Origin: Novosphingobium guangzhouense | GTDB taxonomy: Bacteria; Pseudomonadota; Alphaproteobacteria; Sphingomonadales; Sphingomonadaceae | Assembly: GCF_002896965.1 (NCBI RefSeq) | Contig: NZ_LYMM01000106.1 | Coordinates: 112,747-176,746, forward strand | Reading direction: 5' to 3' | DNA length: 64,000 nt | Part shown: one piece after another, positions 36,628-45,700 of the stretch | Position numbering within the stretch: the first letter of the stretch is position 1 | Layout: each line of letters starts with the position of its first letter | Position numbers and translations under genes: made by a program | The notes under the pieces: model-generated | The model's database searches: none | What the model saw: the letters and a program-made list of their open reading frames with translations, nothing else | What the model was told of the DNA's origin: nothing

Positions 36628-39147
36628 ATGACCGAGCGGTTCGATCCCGCACAGGCGGACACGCGCTGGCAGGCTGCGTGGGACGAAGCGCAGAGCTTCC
36701 GTGCCGATGATACGTCCTCGAAGCCGCGCAGCTATGTGCTTGAGATGTTCCCGTATCCTTCGGGCCGCATCCACATCGGTCACGTCCGCAATTACACGAT
36801 GGGCGACGTTCTGGCCCGCTACAAGCGGATGAAGGGCTTCGAGGTCCTGCATCCGATGGGCTGGGACGCCTTCGGCATGCCGGCAGAGAACGCGGCGATG
36901 GAAAAGGGCGTCCACCCCGGTGGCTGGACGCGCGAGAACATCGCCAACATGAAGGCCCAGCTGAAGCGCCTCGGCTTCGCGCTCGACTGGAGCCGCGAGA
37001 TCGCGACCTGTGAGCCCGAATACTACGGGCAGGAGCAGTCGCTGTTCCTCGACCTCTACGAGCACGGCCTCGTCTACCGCAAGGAATCGGCGGTCAACTG
37101 GGACCCGGTCGACCAGACGGTGCTCGCCAACGAACAGGTGATCGACGGGCGCGGATGGCGTTCGGGCGCGCTGGTGGAGAAGCGCAAGCTTTCCCAGTGG
37201 TTCCTCAAGATTACAGACTTCGCGGACGAACTGCTCGAAGGGCTCTCCACGCTCGACAAGTGGCCTGAAAAGGTCCGCACGATGCAGGAGAACTGGATCG
37301 GCAAGTCGCAGGGCCTGCAGTTCAGCTTCGACCTGTCGACCGGCGGTAAGGTTGAGGTCTACTCGACCCGCCCCGACACGATTTTTGGCGCCAGCTTCGT
37401 GGCAGTTGCCGCCGATCACCCGATCGCGCAGGCTGCGGCCGTGGGCCGCGCAGAGGTCGAGGACTTCATCGCGCTGTGCAAGCAGGGCGGCACCACCGCC
37501 GCAGAGCTTGAAACGGCGGAGAAGCTGGGCTTCGACACTGGTATCACCGCGAAGCACCCCTTCACCGGTGCCGACCTGCCGGTCTTCATCGCGAACTTCG
37601 TGCTGATGGACTACGGCACCGGCGCGGTCATGGCGGTTCCCGGCCACGACCAGCGCGACTTCGAGTTCGCCACCAAATACGCCCTTCCCATCGTGCGCGT
37701 CGTAGCATCGGGCGCGGAGGAAGCCGACAAGCCCTTCGCAGGCGAGGCCGAGGCGGGTGACGGCGTTCTGGTGAACTCCGACTTCCTGAACGGCATGACC
37801 GTCGCCGACGCCAAGGCCGCCGTGATCGCGCGTGCCGAGGGCGAAGGCTGGGGTTCGGGCCAGACGGTGTGGCGCCTGCGCGACTGGGGCGTTTCGCGCC
37901 AGCGCTACTGGGGCACGCCGATCCCGTTCATCCACTGCGAGGTCTGCGGCGTGGTGCCGGTGCCCAAGAAGCACCTGCCCGTCGTGTTGCCCGAGGACGT
38001 CGATTTCCAGACGCCGGGCAACCCGCTGGTGCGCCACCCGACCTGGAAGCATGTGGACTGCCCGCAGTGCGGCAAGCCGGCGCGGCGTGAGACCGACACG
38101 CTCGATACCTTCGTTGATTCCTCGTGGTACTTCCTGCGCTTCGCCAGCCAGCCCGACGACCGCCCGTTCGATCCCGCAAAGATCGCCGAGTGGCTGCCGG
38201 TGGAACAGTACATCGGTGGCATCGAGCATGCGATCCTGCACTTGCTCTACGCCCGCTTCTGGACCCGCGCGCTGGCCCGCATCGGCAAGATCGAGGTGAA
38301 GGAGCCGTTCGGCAGCCTGTTCACGCAGGGCATGGTCACGCACGAGACTTATAGCCGCATCAACGACGCCAACGGCCAGCCCGTGTTCTTCTCGCCCGGC
38401 GAGATCGACCGCACCGGCGAAGGCGCGACGCTCAAGGCCGACGGCGCGCCCGTCGACGTGGGCCGCGTGATCAAGATGTCGAAGTCGAAGAAGAACGTCG
38501 TCGACCCCGACGAGATCGTCGCGACGTATGGCGCCGACGCGATCCGCTGGTTCATGCTGTCCGACAGCCCGCCCGAGCGCGACCTGCCCTGGTCCGAAGC
38601 CGGCATCGAGGGCTGCGGCCGCTTCGTGCAGCGCCTGTGGCGCCTGTTCGGCCAGTTCGACGCCGCCGCGACCGGCGACGATAAGGCGCTCGATCGCAAG
38701 GTCCACCAGACCATTGCGGCCGTTGCCGCCGACATTGAATCGCTCGGCTTCAACAAGGCCGTGGCGCGCATCTACGAATTGACCGGCGCGGTGGAGAAGG
38801 CAGCCCCTTCGGCCAGCCGTACCGCCGCGATCCGCACCGTCCTGCTGCTCATCTCGCCGATGATGCCGCACCTTGCCGAAGAGGCATGGTCGGTGTTCGG
38901 CGAAGGTCTCGTGGCCGACGCGGCATGGCCCGCAGTCGATCCGGCGCTGCTGGTGGATGATGAGGTTACCGTCGCCGTCCAGGTCAAGGGCAAGCTGCGC
39001 GACACCCTGACCGTCGCCAAGGGCACCTCGAAGGAGGAGCTGGAAGCGCTTGCCCTCGCCAGCGAGAAGGTGCAGCGTGCGCTTGATGGTGCGGAAATTC
39101 GCAAGGTGATCGTGGTGCCCGACCGACTGGTAAATCTCGTCGCGTGA
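36628..39147 (+). CDS. leuS: Leucyl-tRNA synthetase
   Basis: 839 aa class I synthetase. HIGH region YPSGRIHIGHVRNYTMGDVL (about residues 43-62), editing domain with GTGAVMAVPGHDQRDFEFA, zinc-like CEVCG and CPQCG pairs, KMSKSKKNVVDPDEI, and the anticodon-binding C-terminus. The stop overlaps the lptE GTG by 4 nt, starting a leuS-lptE-holA operon common in alphaproteobacteria. Confidence 0.98.
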   Translation: MTERFDPAQADTRWQAAWDEAQSFRADDTSSKPRSYVLEMFPYPSGRIHIGHVRNYTMGDVLARYKRMKGFEVLHPMGWDAFGMPAENAAMEKGVHPGGWTRENIANMKAQLKRLGFALDWSREIATCEPEYYGQEQSLFLDLYEHGLVYRKESAVNWDPVDQTVLANEQVIDGRGWRSGALVEKRKLSQWFLKITDFADELLEGLSTLDKWPEKVRTMQENWIGKSQGLQFSFDLSTGGKVEVYSTRPDTIFGASFVAVAADHPIAQAAAVGRAEVEDFIALCKQGGTTAAELETAEKLGFDTGITAKHPFTGADLPVFIANFVLMDYGTGAVMAVPGHDQRDFEFATKYALPIVRVVASGAEEADKPFAGEAEAGDGVLVNSDFLNGMTVADAKAAVIARAEGEGWGSGQTVWRLRDWGVSRQRYWGTPIPFIHCEVCGVVPVPKKHLPVVLPEDVDFQTPGNPLVRHPTWKHVDCPQCGKPARRETDTLDTFVDSSWYFLRFASQPDDRPFDPAKIAEWLPVEQYIGGIEHAILHLLYARFWTRALARIGKIEVKEPFGSLFTQGMVTHETYSRINDANGQPVFFSPGEIDRTGEGATLKADGAPVDVGRVIKMSKSKKNVVDPDEIVATYGADAIRWFMLSDSPPERDLPWSEAGIEGCGRFVQRLWRLFGQFDAAATGDDKALDRKVHQTIAAVAADIESLGFNKAVARIYELTGAVEKAAPSASRTAAIRTVLLLISPMMPHLAEEAWSVFGEGLVADAAWPAVDPALLVDDEVTVAVQVKGKLRDTLTVAKGTSKEELEALALASEKVQRALDGAEIRKVIVVPDRLVNLVA

Positions 39148-39644
39148 AGGCTTTAGTTGCCCTCACTGGAGCGGTGCTGCTCGCCGGATGCGGGTTGCAG
39201 CCAATGTATGCGGGCGGCGGCAGCGCTGCCGTCGCGCAGGGGCTTGCCGCCGTCGAGGTTTCGGCGATCCAGGGCAAGGCGGGCTGGCTGGTACGCAATG
39301 CGCTGGTCGATGAACTTGGGGTTTCCGGCGCCAGGGGCGTCGTGCCGAAGTATCGTCTCGACGTGCGTCTTGACGATAAGCTGGAAAGCTTCGCGCTGCT
39401 GTCGGACGATACCGTGGGTCGTGAAAGGCGCACATTGCGTGCTCGCTATCAGCTCGTTGACGTGGGCAGCGGTGAAGTGGTGCTGGACCAGACGGCAGGA
39501 TCGGACGCGGGCATGGATGTCGTTTCCTCCGACTATGCGACTATCGCTGCCGAACAGACTGCGCTGGAAAACATGTCCAAGGACATTGCCTCGCGCATCG
39601 TTACCAACATCGCGCTGCGCCTGCGCGGTGAAACCGCCCAGTAA
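39144..39644 (+). CDS. lptE: LPS assembly lipoprotein LptE
   Basis: 166 aa. LptE plugs the LptD barrel in the outer membrane. Lipobox LLAGCGLQPMY, then a poorly conserved core with GWLVRNALVDEL and DYATIAAEQTALENMSKDIA and IVTNIALRL, which fit the LptE pattern. The GTG start is coupled to leuS by a GTGA overlap; holA begins 6 nt after its stop. With lptA and lptC at 42-43 kb, three parts of the Lpt bridge lie in this window. Confidence 0.88.
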   Translation: MKALVALTGAVLLAGCGLQPMYAGGGSAAVAQGLAAVEVSAIQGKAGWLVRNALVDELGVSGARGVVPKYRLDVRLDDKLESFALLSDDTVGRERRTLRARYQLVDVGSGEVVLDQTAGSDAGMDVVSSDYATIAAEQTALENMSKDIASRIVTNIALRLRGETAQ

Positions 39645-39650
39645 GGCGTC

Positions 39651-40706
39651 GTGAAGGCTACCCAGAAGGAATTCTCCGGCCTTGCACAGCGCGCGGCCCG
39701 AGACGCCCGCGTGTTCTTCTTTTGCGGGCCGGACGAATCGGGCGCGTCGGATGCGGCAGCCAAAATCCTGTCGTTTCTCCCCGATCCCGGTGAACGCATC
39801 GAGATGTCAGGGGCCGAACTACGGCGCGATCCTGTGCGGCTGGGCGATGAGGCGCGTTCGACGTCGCTGTTTGGCGGTGCGCGTCACATCTGGGTGCGAG
39901 CCCAGGGCGACGAGGCGCATGACGCGGTCCAGACGCTTCTGGATAACGAGGTTGAAGGCTGCCCGGTTCTGATCGTCGCCACCGGGGCTACGGACAAGTC
40001 GCGCACGGCCAAGCTGCTTGCCGCGCGTCCGGACGGGCTTGTCGCGATGTTCTATCCGCCGGACCTTGCTTCGGTGACGGCGTCGGTCCGCACGATGGCG
40101 AACGCGGCCGGGCTCAAGCTGGGTAGCGAGATTGCTGAACGGATCGCGCGCGGAGCGGGGCTCGATACCCGCCTTGCCCGTTCGGAAGTCAGCAAGCTGG
40201 CGCTGTACCTCGATGCTTCGCCCGAAACGCCACGTCCGGTCGCTGCGGGCGATCTCGACGCGATCGGCGCATCGACCGAGGATGACGATTTCTCGCCGCT
40301 GGTGGATGCCGTGCTGGGCGGAAAACGTGACGCGATCGGCCCTGAACTCAGGCGTATGCGCGAGCAGGGCATGAATCCGGTCGGCCTGCTGCTGGCCTTC
40401 GAACGACGCGCCGCGCAGCTTGCCGGGCTCAATGCGCGGCTGGGTGACGGGCGTGATGTCGCCGGATTTGTGAAGGCGGAAGCGGGCGCGCGGAGGATCT
40501 TCTGGAAAGAACAGGGGGCGATGACCGCCCAGTTGCAACTTTGGCGCGGGCACCGGCTTGAACGGCTGGTGGCGCGGCTGGTCGCTTTGCATCAGACATT
40601 GCTTGCCAACAGCCAGGATGCAGAACTGTTATTAGCTGACGAACTTCTGACAATCGCAAGGTCAGCGCGTCCTAATTCGAAACGACCGACAATTACCACG
40701 TCCTGA
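39651..40706 (+). CDS. holA: DNA polymerase III delta subunit
   Basis: 351 aa clamp-loader subunit that opens the beta clamp. Typical parts are VFFFCGPDESGASDAAAKIL, RTAKLLAARPDGLVAMFYPP, IAERIARGAGLDTRLARSEV and a C-terminal helical domain ending in LHQTLLANSQDAELLLADEL. The start codon is GTG. It is the last gene of the leuS-lptE-holA unit. 141 nt separate it from the next gene, with a small leader frame at 40801. Confidence 0.93.
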   Translation: MKATQKEFSGLAQRAARDARVFFFCGPDESGASDAAAKILSFLPDPGERIEMSGAELRRDPVRLGDEARSTSLFGGARHIWVRAQGDEAHDAVQTLLDNEVEGCPVLIVATGATDKSRTAKLLAARPDGLVAMFYPPDLASVTASVRTMANAAGLKLGSEIAERIARGAGLDTRLARSEVSKLALYLDASPETPRPVAAGDLDAIGASTEDDDFSPLVDAVLGGKRDAIGPELRRMREQGMNPVGLLLAFERRAAQLAGLNARLGDGRDVAGFVKAEAGARRIFWKEQGAMTAQLQLWRGHRLERLVARLVALHQTLLANSQDAELLLADELLTIARSARPNSKRPTITTS

Positions 40707-40800
40707 CTGAATTTACTTTTCGGGTTGCCTCTTCAGTACATACGAGCATATACGTATTGCGCCGCAGCATGGTGTCCATGTTGCACGCGCTGAGGTTCTG

Positions 40801-40851
40801 ATGAGGGAGGCATTCAGCGTGAATTCGCAAGTCTGGTTGCTGGCAGCATGA
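40801..40851 (+). CDS. Possible 16-residue leader peptide coupled to the next gene
   Basis: ATG 40801 is preceded by GAGG 5 nt upstream and opens the 16-residue frame MREAFSVNSQVWLLAA. Its TGA overlaps the ATG of the sugar transferase by 4 nt (ATGA at 40848-40851). That gene has no ribosome site of its own, so the short frame may drive its translation. No run of one amino acid and no attenuator hairpin is seen, so coupling is more likely than attenuation. Confidence 0.4.
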   Translation: MREAFSVNSQVWLLAA

Positions 40852-42248
40852 ATGCTCCGTTTGCCACTGGCTCGCTCGCGCGCGAGCGTACAGATGCCGA
40901 CGACCTTCTCGTCGCGCCGTCGCTCGAACGGCGTCGCTTGCAGTGCTATCTTTCATTGGTCGTAGGCGATGTCGTTTCAACGTTCATCGGCTTTGCTGCA
41001 ACCGGCTACTTGCTTGCCGGGGCAACGGGACTTCGTGAAAGCCTGGTCCACGCGCAGCTTATTCTCCCGATCTTCCTGACTTTGGCGCTTTATAACGGCG
41101 CTTATTCGACTCCGGCGCTTCAGGACGGCTGGAAGGGTGTGTTTCGCGCGTTGCTGGCCGTAATCGTTGCGGTGGTGGTTGTCGTCTTCGTGCAGTTCCT
41201 GATCCGGCCCGACGCGGATGTTTCGCGTTCCGGTTTCAATGGTGGTGCTTTGGCTGCAATGGCGGTGATCGCGTGGATGCGCCTGCAACTGCGCAGCTTC
41301 GTGCGCTGGCGTTGCGGTGAAAACATCATCAATGAACTGATCATCGACGATGGCGGCCCGCAAGTGCAGCTGCGTGGTGCGATTCGCATCTCCGCGGCGG
41401 CAATGGGCCTGCGCCCCAACCTCAACGACCCCAATGCTCTTGATCGCATCGGCCTTGTCCTTCGCAACATCGACCGCGTGATTGTAAGCTGCCCCGCAGG
41501 CCGCCGGGCGGAGTGGGCGATGATGCTCAAGGGCGCCAACGTCGATGGCGAAGTGCTGGACGATGAAGTTGCGCGGCTGGGTGCACAGGGCGCTCGCGTG
41601 GTGGGCAAGCATGGCCTGCTGCTGGTGTCTGCAGGCCCGCTTGGCCTTCGTGATCGCGCGGTGAAACGTCTGTTCGACGTAGCCTTTGCAGGCGGTGCGA
41701 TCCTTGCTCTGTCGCCGCTGCTGATTGTCGTCGCGTTGGCGGTGAAGCTGCAGGACGGTGGGCCGGTGTTCTTCACCCAGCGCCGGATGGGCCGGGGCAA
41801 CCGCTTCTTCAACATGTACAAGTTTCGATCGATGACGCAGGCGCTTTGCGACTCGAACGGGAACGTCTCGGCGTCGAAGGACGACCAGCGCATCACCCGC
41901 GTGGGGCGCTTTATCCGCCGCACCAGCATCGACGAACTGCCGCAGCTGTTCAACGTGCTGTTGGGTGACATGAGCCTTGTAGGCCCGCGTCCGCACGCTA
42001 CCGGCTCGCTGGCGGGCGACAAGCTGTTCTGGGAAGTCGACCTGCGATACTGGCAGCGCCACTCGCTCAAGCCCGGCCTGTCGGGGTTGGCGCAAGTCCG
42101 GGGCTTCCGCGGTGCTACTGACCACGAATCGGATCTGGTGAACCGCCTGCAGGCTGATCTGGAGTACCTTGAGGGCTGGACGATCATGCGCGATCTGCAG
42201 ATCATCTTCCTGACCATGCGGGTGCTGGTCCACGACCGGGCATTCTAA
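40848..42248 (+). CDS. Polyprenyl glycosylphosphotransferase for exopolysaccharide (GumD/WbaP-like)
   Basis: 466 aa integral membrane protein that moves a sugar-1-phosphate onto undecaprenyl phosphate to start a repeat unit. Four helices in the N-terminal half (for example FRALLAVIVAVVVVVFVQFL), a cytoplasmic middle domain, a fifth helix (LFDVAFAGGAILALSPLLIV) and the catalytic C-terminus: NRFFNMYKFRSM, RTSIDELPQLFNVLLGDMSL, VGPRPHA and SLKPGLSGLAQVRGF. The other polysaccharide genes are not next to it. The terminator follows 20 nt after the stop. Confidence 0.93.
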   Translation: MNAPFATGSLARERTDADDLLVAPSLERRRLQCYLSLVVGDVVSTFIGFAATGYLLAGATGLRESLVHAQLILPIFLTLALYNGAYSTPALQDGWKGVFRALLAVIVAVVVVVFVQFLIRPDADVSRSGFNGGALAAMAVIAWMRLQLRSFVRWRCGENIINELIIDDGGPQVQLRGAIRISAAAMGLRPNLNDPNALDRIGLVLRNIDRVIVSCPAGRRAEWAMMLKGANVDGEVLDDEVARLGAQGARVVGKHGLLLVSAGPLGLRDRAVKRLFDVAFAGGAILALSPLLIVVALAVKLQDGGPVFFTQRRMGRGNRFFNMYKFRSMTQALCDSNGNVSASKDDQRITRVGRFIRRTSIDELPQLFNVLLGDMSLVGPRPHATGSLAGDKLFWEVDLRYWQRHSLKPGLSGLAQVRGFRGATDHESDLVNRLQADLEYLEGWTIMRDLQIIFLTMRVLVHDRAF

Positions 42249-42268
42249 ACTATTCTGACTGCTACAAC

Positions 42269-42302
42269 AAAAAAGGCCGCGACGTGTGTCGCGGCCTTTT
42301 TT
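42269..42302. terminator. Bidirectional terminator
   Basis: AAAAAA, GGCCGCGAC, loop GTGT, GTCGCGGCC, TTTTTT. It lies between the convergent sugar transferase and lptA genes and fits both. Confidence 0.9.
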
Positions 42303-42327
42303 GTGTGACTGCGTTTGATGCGGTCTA

Positions 42328-42855
42328 TCAGTTGCCGTTCTGCTTGGGCACCGAGAAAGTGCCCGACACGCGCCCGTTAGGCCCTGCCGATGCCGATGAC
42401 ACGCCGCTCTTCAGATCGACGACCAGACGGCCGCCACGTAGCACGTCGCCGTTGCTGCGCTTGATGGTGGCATTGCCGGTCATCGTGATGATGCGCTGGT
42501 TGAAGTCATAGACCCCGACATCGCCGGTTGCGGTTTCGGCAGGGCGGGAAACGACCACTCCGCCGCTGGCGGTGATGCGCTGGATCTGCATCGAGCCCTG
42601 ATTGGTGAAGTTCACCACCGTGCGCGCCGCGCGCAGCCGCAGATCGGCCTGCTTGACGTCCACGTTGCCCGAAAGGATCACGCGGTCCTGCTTGTCCTGC
42701 AGTTCGATCCGGTCTGCGGCGTAGTCTACAGGCGCGTTCGAATCGTGGCCGCTCAGGACCTGTGCGCCCAGCTGTTGCGATCCGGCAAGGGCTACAAGCG
42801 CCAGGCACGGGACGACCAGCGCGGCACGGTGGAACTTGCGGGGGGCGGCGGTCAT
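42328..42855 (-). CDS. lptA: LPS transport periplasmic protein LptA
   Basis: 175 aa. Signal peptide, then the jelly-roll OstA fold: PVDYAADRIELQDKQDRVIL, SGNVDVKQADLRLRAARTVV, FNQRIITMTGNATIKRSNGD, VLRGGRLVVDLKSG. It forms the periplasmic LPS bridge together with LptC and LptD. It overlaps the lptC stop by 4 nt. Confidence 0.93.
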   Translation of the reverse strand: MTAAPRKFHRAALVVPCLALVALAGSQQLGAQVLSGHDSNAPVDYAADRIELQDKQDRVILSGNVDVKQADLRLRAARTVVNFTNQGSMQIQRITASGGVVVSRPAETATGDVGVYDFNQRIITMTGNATIKRSNGDVLRGGRLVVDLKSGVSSASAGPNGRVSGTFSVPKQNGN

Positions 42856-43499
42856 TGCGGTATCCTGAGTTTGCCCGGCGTCATGCGCAGGCGGGCGTTG
42901 CCTTCAAGGGTCACGGTACGGTTTTCCAGATCGGCCTTCATCGTTTCGGCACGGAACGTGCCGGTCGGAACCGTGCCGTCAACCCCGCCGGAGCCGACGG
43001 CAGTGCGGCCCCTCATATCGACGGCGACATTGCGGGTGGTCATCTTGTAGCCATCCGGGGCGGAAAAGTTCACCGGCCCGTCGATCGCGATCTGCTCGCT
43101 ATCGTAATTATATGCACCGCGCGGGGCGACGATTTCGGCCGGGCCGTCGTTGAGGTTCAGCAGTGCCTTGAGGCCCAGCATCTCGACGATGGGCGTGGTC
43201 GCGCTTTTCTGCACGGCGGTGCCGGCATTGACCGTGAAGTCACGGTTCTTGCTATCCTTGCCGCGATAGGCGGCATCGTCCGCGCGCAGGCGTTCGCTCG
43301 TCACGGCCACCTTGTTGCGATCAAGCAGGAAGCTGATCTCTCCGCGCGGCGATAGCGGCACAAGGATCATCACGGCCGCGACCAGACCGATCCCGGCCGG
43401 GAGCACTTTTGCCAGCAGGCTGACGAGCCGATCATGCGACCCTCCGGGCGCGGCGAAGTGCCGGCGGCGGTTGCGGATCTGGACGGCTTCGACGGACAT
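42852..43499 (-). CDS. lptC: LPS export inner-membrane protein LptC
   Basis: 215 aa. One N-terminal membrane helix (LPAGIGLVAAVMILVPLSP), then the LptC jelly-roll, with SFLLDRNKVAVTSERLRADD, GPAEIVAPRGAYNYDSEQIA and TLEGNARLRMTPGKL. Lies 28 nt after the RNase D gene and overlaps lptA by 4 nt; operon rnd-lptC-lptA. Confidence 0.93.
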   Translation of the reverse strand: MSVEAVQIRNRRRHFAAPGGSHDRLVSLLAKVLPAGIGLVAAVMILVPLSPRGEISFLLDRNKVAVTSERLRADDAAYRGKDSKNRDFTVNAGTAVQKSATTPIVEMLGLKALLNLNDGPAEIVAPRGAYNYDSEQIAIDGPVNFSAPDGYKMTTRNVAVDMRGRTAVGSGGVDGTVPTGTFRAETMKADLENRTVTLEGNARLRMTPGKLRIPQ

Positions 43500-43527
43500 G
43501 GTGGTTCAGGTAACTCCCGTGGACGGG

Positions 43528-44151
43528 TCAGGCTGCTTCGTGGCTGAAGATGTCGTGGTCCGGCCAGCCGGCAAGGTCCAGACGGGCGCGCGCCGGAAGG
43601 AAATCGAAACAGGCCTGAGCGAGTTCGGTACGGTTTTCGCGGGCAAGGCGCACCACCAGGATGTCATGCATCGCATGGAGGTAGCGAACGTCCGACGCTG
43701 CGTAGTCCTTCTGCGCATCGGTCAGTTCGGGGGCGCCCCAGTCGCTCGACTGCTGTTGCTTGGACACTTCCTTGCCGAGCAGTTCGCGCACCAGATCCTT
43801 AAGGCCGTGGCGATCGGTGTAAGTGCGGACCATCTTGCTGGCGATCTTGGTGCAGAATACCGGCGCTGCGGTGACGCCAAGGTAATGCTCGATCGCGGCA
43901 AGGTCGAACCGTGCGAAGTGGTACAGCTTGAGGCGCGCCGGATCGGCCAGCACCGCCTTCAGGTTGGGGGCGGCGTAAGCGCTGCCGGGGTTGAAACGGA
44001 CGAGGTGCTCGTCACCCTTGCCGTCGGAAATCTGTACGACGCAGAGCCGGTCACGGGCGGTGATGAGGCCCATGGTTTCGGTGTCGACAGCGACGGGGCC
44101 TGCGGCGAGCACGCCTTCGGGAAGATCTTCTTCGTGGAGATAGACAGCCAT
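43528..44151 (-). CDS. rnd: Ribonuclease D family 3'-5' exonuclease
   Basis: 207 aa, the nuclease domain only (E. coli RNase D is about 375 aa with HRDC domains), as is usual in alphaproteobacteria. DEDDy motifs: GPVAVDTETMGL, KLYHFARFDLAAIEHYL and KDYAASDVRYLHAMHDIL with the Tyr and Asp of motif III. Probably trims tRNA and other structured RNA 3' ends. The frame runs upstream to 44364, but ATG 44151 starts the domain. Confidence 0.92.
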   Translation of the reverse strand: MAVYLHEEDLPEGVLAAGPVAVDTETMGLITARDRLCVVQISDGKGDEHLVRFNPGSAYAAPNLKAVLADPARLKLYHFARFDLAAIEHYLGVTAAPVFCTKIASKMVRTYTDRHGLKDLVRELLGKEVSKQQQSSDWGAPELTDAQKDYAASDVRYLHAMHDILVVRLARENRTELAQACFDFLPARARLDLAGWPDHDIFSHEAA

Positions 44152-44233
44152 GATCCAAAAATGCTTAGGGACTGGCTGGCGGTTTCGCAATGGTGGCCGC
44201 GTTTCCATGCGGGTTTTTCGGAAGGGCGAGGGC

Positions 44234-44923
44234 ATGACGGCAACACAGGATGTCCAGACGGTCCCCGATAGCTGGGCGGCTGCGCTGGAACCGGCGCTAG
44301 GCACGCCCGAGGCACGGCGGCTGGGCGGCTGGCTCCAGGCGGAAGAAGCTGCAGGCAAGGTCATCTATCCCCCTCGCGGCTCACGCCTGCGGGCGCTGGA
44401 ATTGACCCCGCTGGATGACGTGCGCGTCGTGATTCTGGGGCAGGATCCCTACCATGGTCCGGGACAGGCCCACGGCCTGTCGTTTTCGGTGCAGGAAGGG
44501 GTGAAGGTGCCGCCTTCGCTGGTGAATATCTACAAGGAACTTAGCGCAGACTGCGGCGTCGTCGCGCCGGGGCACGGGAACCTTGAACACTGGGCAAGGC
44601 AGGGCGTGCTGCTGCTCAACAATGCGCTGACGGTGGAGGCCGGGCAGGCCGGTTCGCACCAGAAGCGTGGGTGGGAGGCGATCACGGATGCCGCAGTGGC
44701 GGCCGTGGCAGCCAAGGTCGAGCCGTGCGTGTTCATGCTCTGGGGCAGCCACGCGAAGAAGAAGGCGCTGAGCGTCCCCGGTTTGCTGGAAAGCCAGCAT
44801 CTGGTGCTGACGGCTCCGCATCCCAGCCCGCTGTCGGCCTATCAGGGCTTTTTCGGTTGCGGCCATTTCAGCAAGGCGAACGCGTTCCTTGCCAAGAACG
44901 GGCGCGGCACGATCGAATGGTGA
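44234..44923 (+). CDS. ung: Uracil-DNA glycosylase, family 1
   Basis: 229 aa base-excision repair enzyme. Catalytic motif VVILGQDPYHGPGQAHGLSF with the active Asp; second motif HPSPLSAYQGFFGCGHFSKA with the His. LLLNNALTVEAGQAGSHQKR also fits. GAGGGC lies just before ATG 44234. It is divergent from rnd with an 82-nt gap. Confidence 0.96.
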   Translation: MTATQDVQTVPDSWAAALEPALGTPEARRLGGWLQAEEAAGKVIYPPRGSRLRALELTPLDDVRVVILGQDPYHGPGQAHGLSFSVQEGVKVPPSLVNIYKELSADCGVVAPGHGNLEHWARQGVLLLNNALTVEAGQAGSHQKRGWEAITDAAVAAVAAKVEPCVFMLWGSHAKKKALSVPGLLESQHLVLTAPHPSPLSAYQGFFGCGHFSKANAFLAKNGRGTIEW

Positions 44924-44944
44924 TTTGCTGATTCGCGGTGCGGG

Positions 44945-45253
44945 TCAGGTCGATGGACCGGATTGCGCATCGTCCATCAGGTAATGGCTCATCGCGCCGC
45001 CGACCGACAGGTCTCCGAAGCAGGCCCGGAACTTGCCGAAAGCGTCAAGGGTGCGGGCGTTCTGGTGGGCTTCCATGGATGTCCACACGACATTGAAGGT
45101 GAACTTCGAAGGATTCTCCACGCCGCGTCCGAAGCGGGCCGAGACAACGCCCTCGCAGGCAGCCAGATGTGCGACGCCGCTGTTGCGCATGGCGGCGGCG
45201 AATTCATCTTCGGCGCCGGGGCGCACTTCGATCTCTGCGATTTCGAGCAGCAT
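44945..45253 (-). CDS. Antibiotic biosynthesis monooxygenase (ABM) domain protein
   Basis: 102 aa ferredoxin-like barrel; such proteins are small oxygenases or binding proteins of varied role. Begins LLEIAEIEVRPGAEDEFAAA, with ACEGVVSARFGRGVENPSKF and FNVVWTSMEAHQNARTLDAF. GGGAG lies about 8 nt before the ATG. It lies after the small membrane gene on the same strand, 84 nt away. Substrate unknown. Confidence 0.85.
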   Translation of the reverse strand: MLLEIAEIEVRPGAEDEFAAAMRNSGVAHLAACEGVVSARFGRGVENPSKFTFNVVWTSMEAHQNARTLDAFGKFRACFGDLSVGGAMSHYLMDDAQSGPST

Positions 45254-45337
45254 GACGGATCTCCCTTTTACGGGAGGAATGAGCCGGGTGCAGTGCCGCC
45301 GGTCAAGGCGAGCAAGGCAGTGATCGCGCCAGCGTCA

Positions 45338-45568
45338 TCACGCTTCGGACAGGGGATGGGTGCCGGTGCGGATCGCGCGCAGGCCCTGCCAGAGCCCCAG
45401 GGCTACCCCGCACAGCGAAATGCCGGCCAGCATGCCCAGGACGAAGAAGGTCTGTGGATTGGCGCCGATCATGGCGTGTCTGCCGGCCAGTGAGCCGACC
45501 AGCAGGCCGATGACTGCAGGCAGCACGGCCAGCATGCAAACGAGCCATGGGGTTCTGGAATGTGTCAT
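45338..45568 (-). CDS. Small two-helix membrane protein
   Basis: 76 aa with two predicted helices (WLVCMLAVLPAVIGLLVGSL and FFVLGMLAGISLCGVALGLW) and short polar ends. The start is ATG 45568; the frame runs to 45670 but that part covers the gltD terminator. Not recognised. Confidence 0.6.
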   Translation of the reverse strand: MTHSRTPWLVCMLAVLPAVIGLLVGSLAGRHAMIGANPQTFFVLGMLAGISLCGVALGLWQGLRAIRTGTHPLSEA

Positions 45569-45646
45569 GAGACATCTTCCCGCAAGTGAGGGGCAAATGC
45601 CCCGGCCTGCCCGCCATTCTGCCTCGAAATCGCCGTATCGCCCAGC

Positions 45647-45674
45647 AAAAAAGGGCGCGCCTTGCGGCACGCCC
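45647..45674 (-). terminator. Rho-independent terminator after gltD
   Basis: Minus strand GGGCGTGCC, loop GCAA, GGCGCGCCC (one A/C mismatch), then TTTTTT. It starts 27 nt after the gltD stop. Confidence 0.8.
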
Positions 45675-45700
45675 TCTCTTGATCCGCGATGTCGGAAGGA

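Noticed and set aside
36562..38871. 769-residue frame antisense to leuS
   Set aside because: Shadow frame; leuS is certain.
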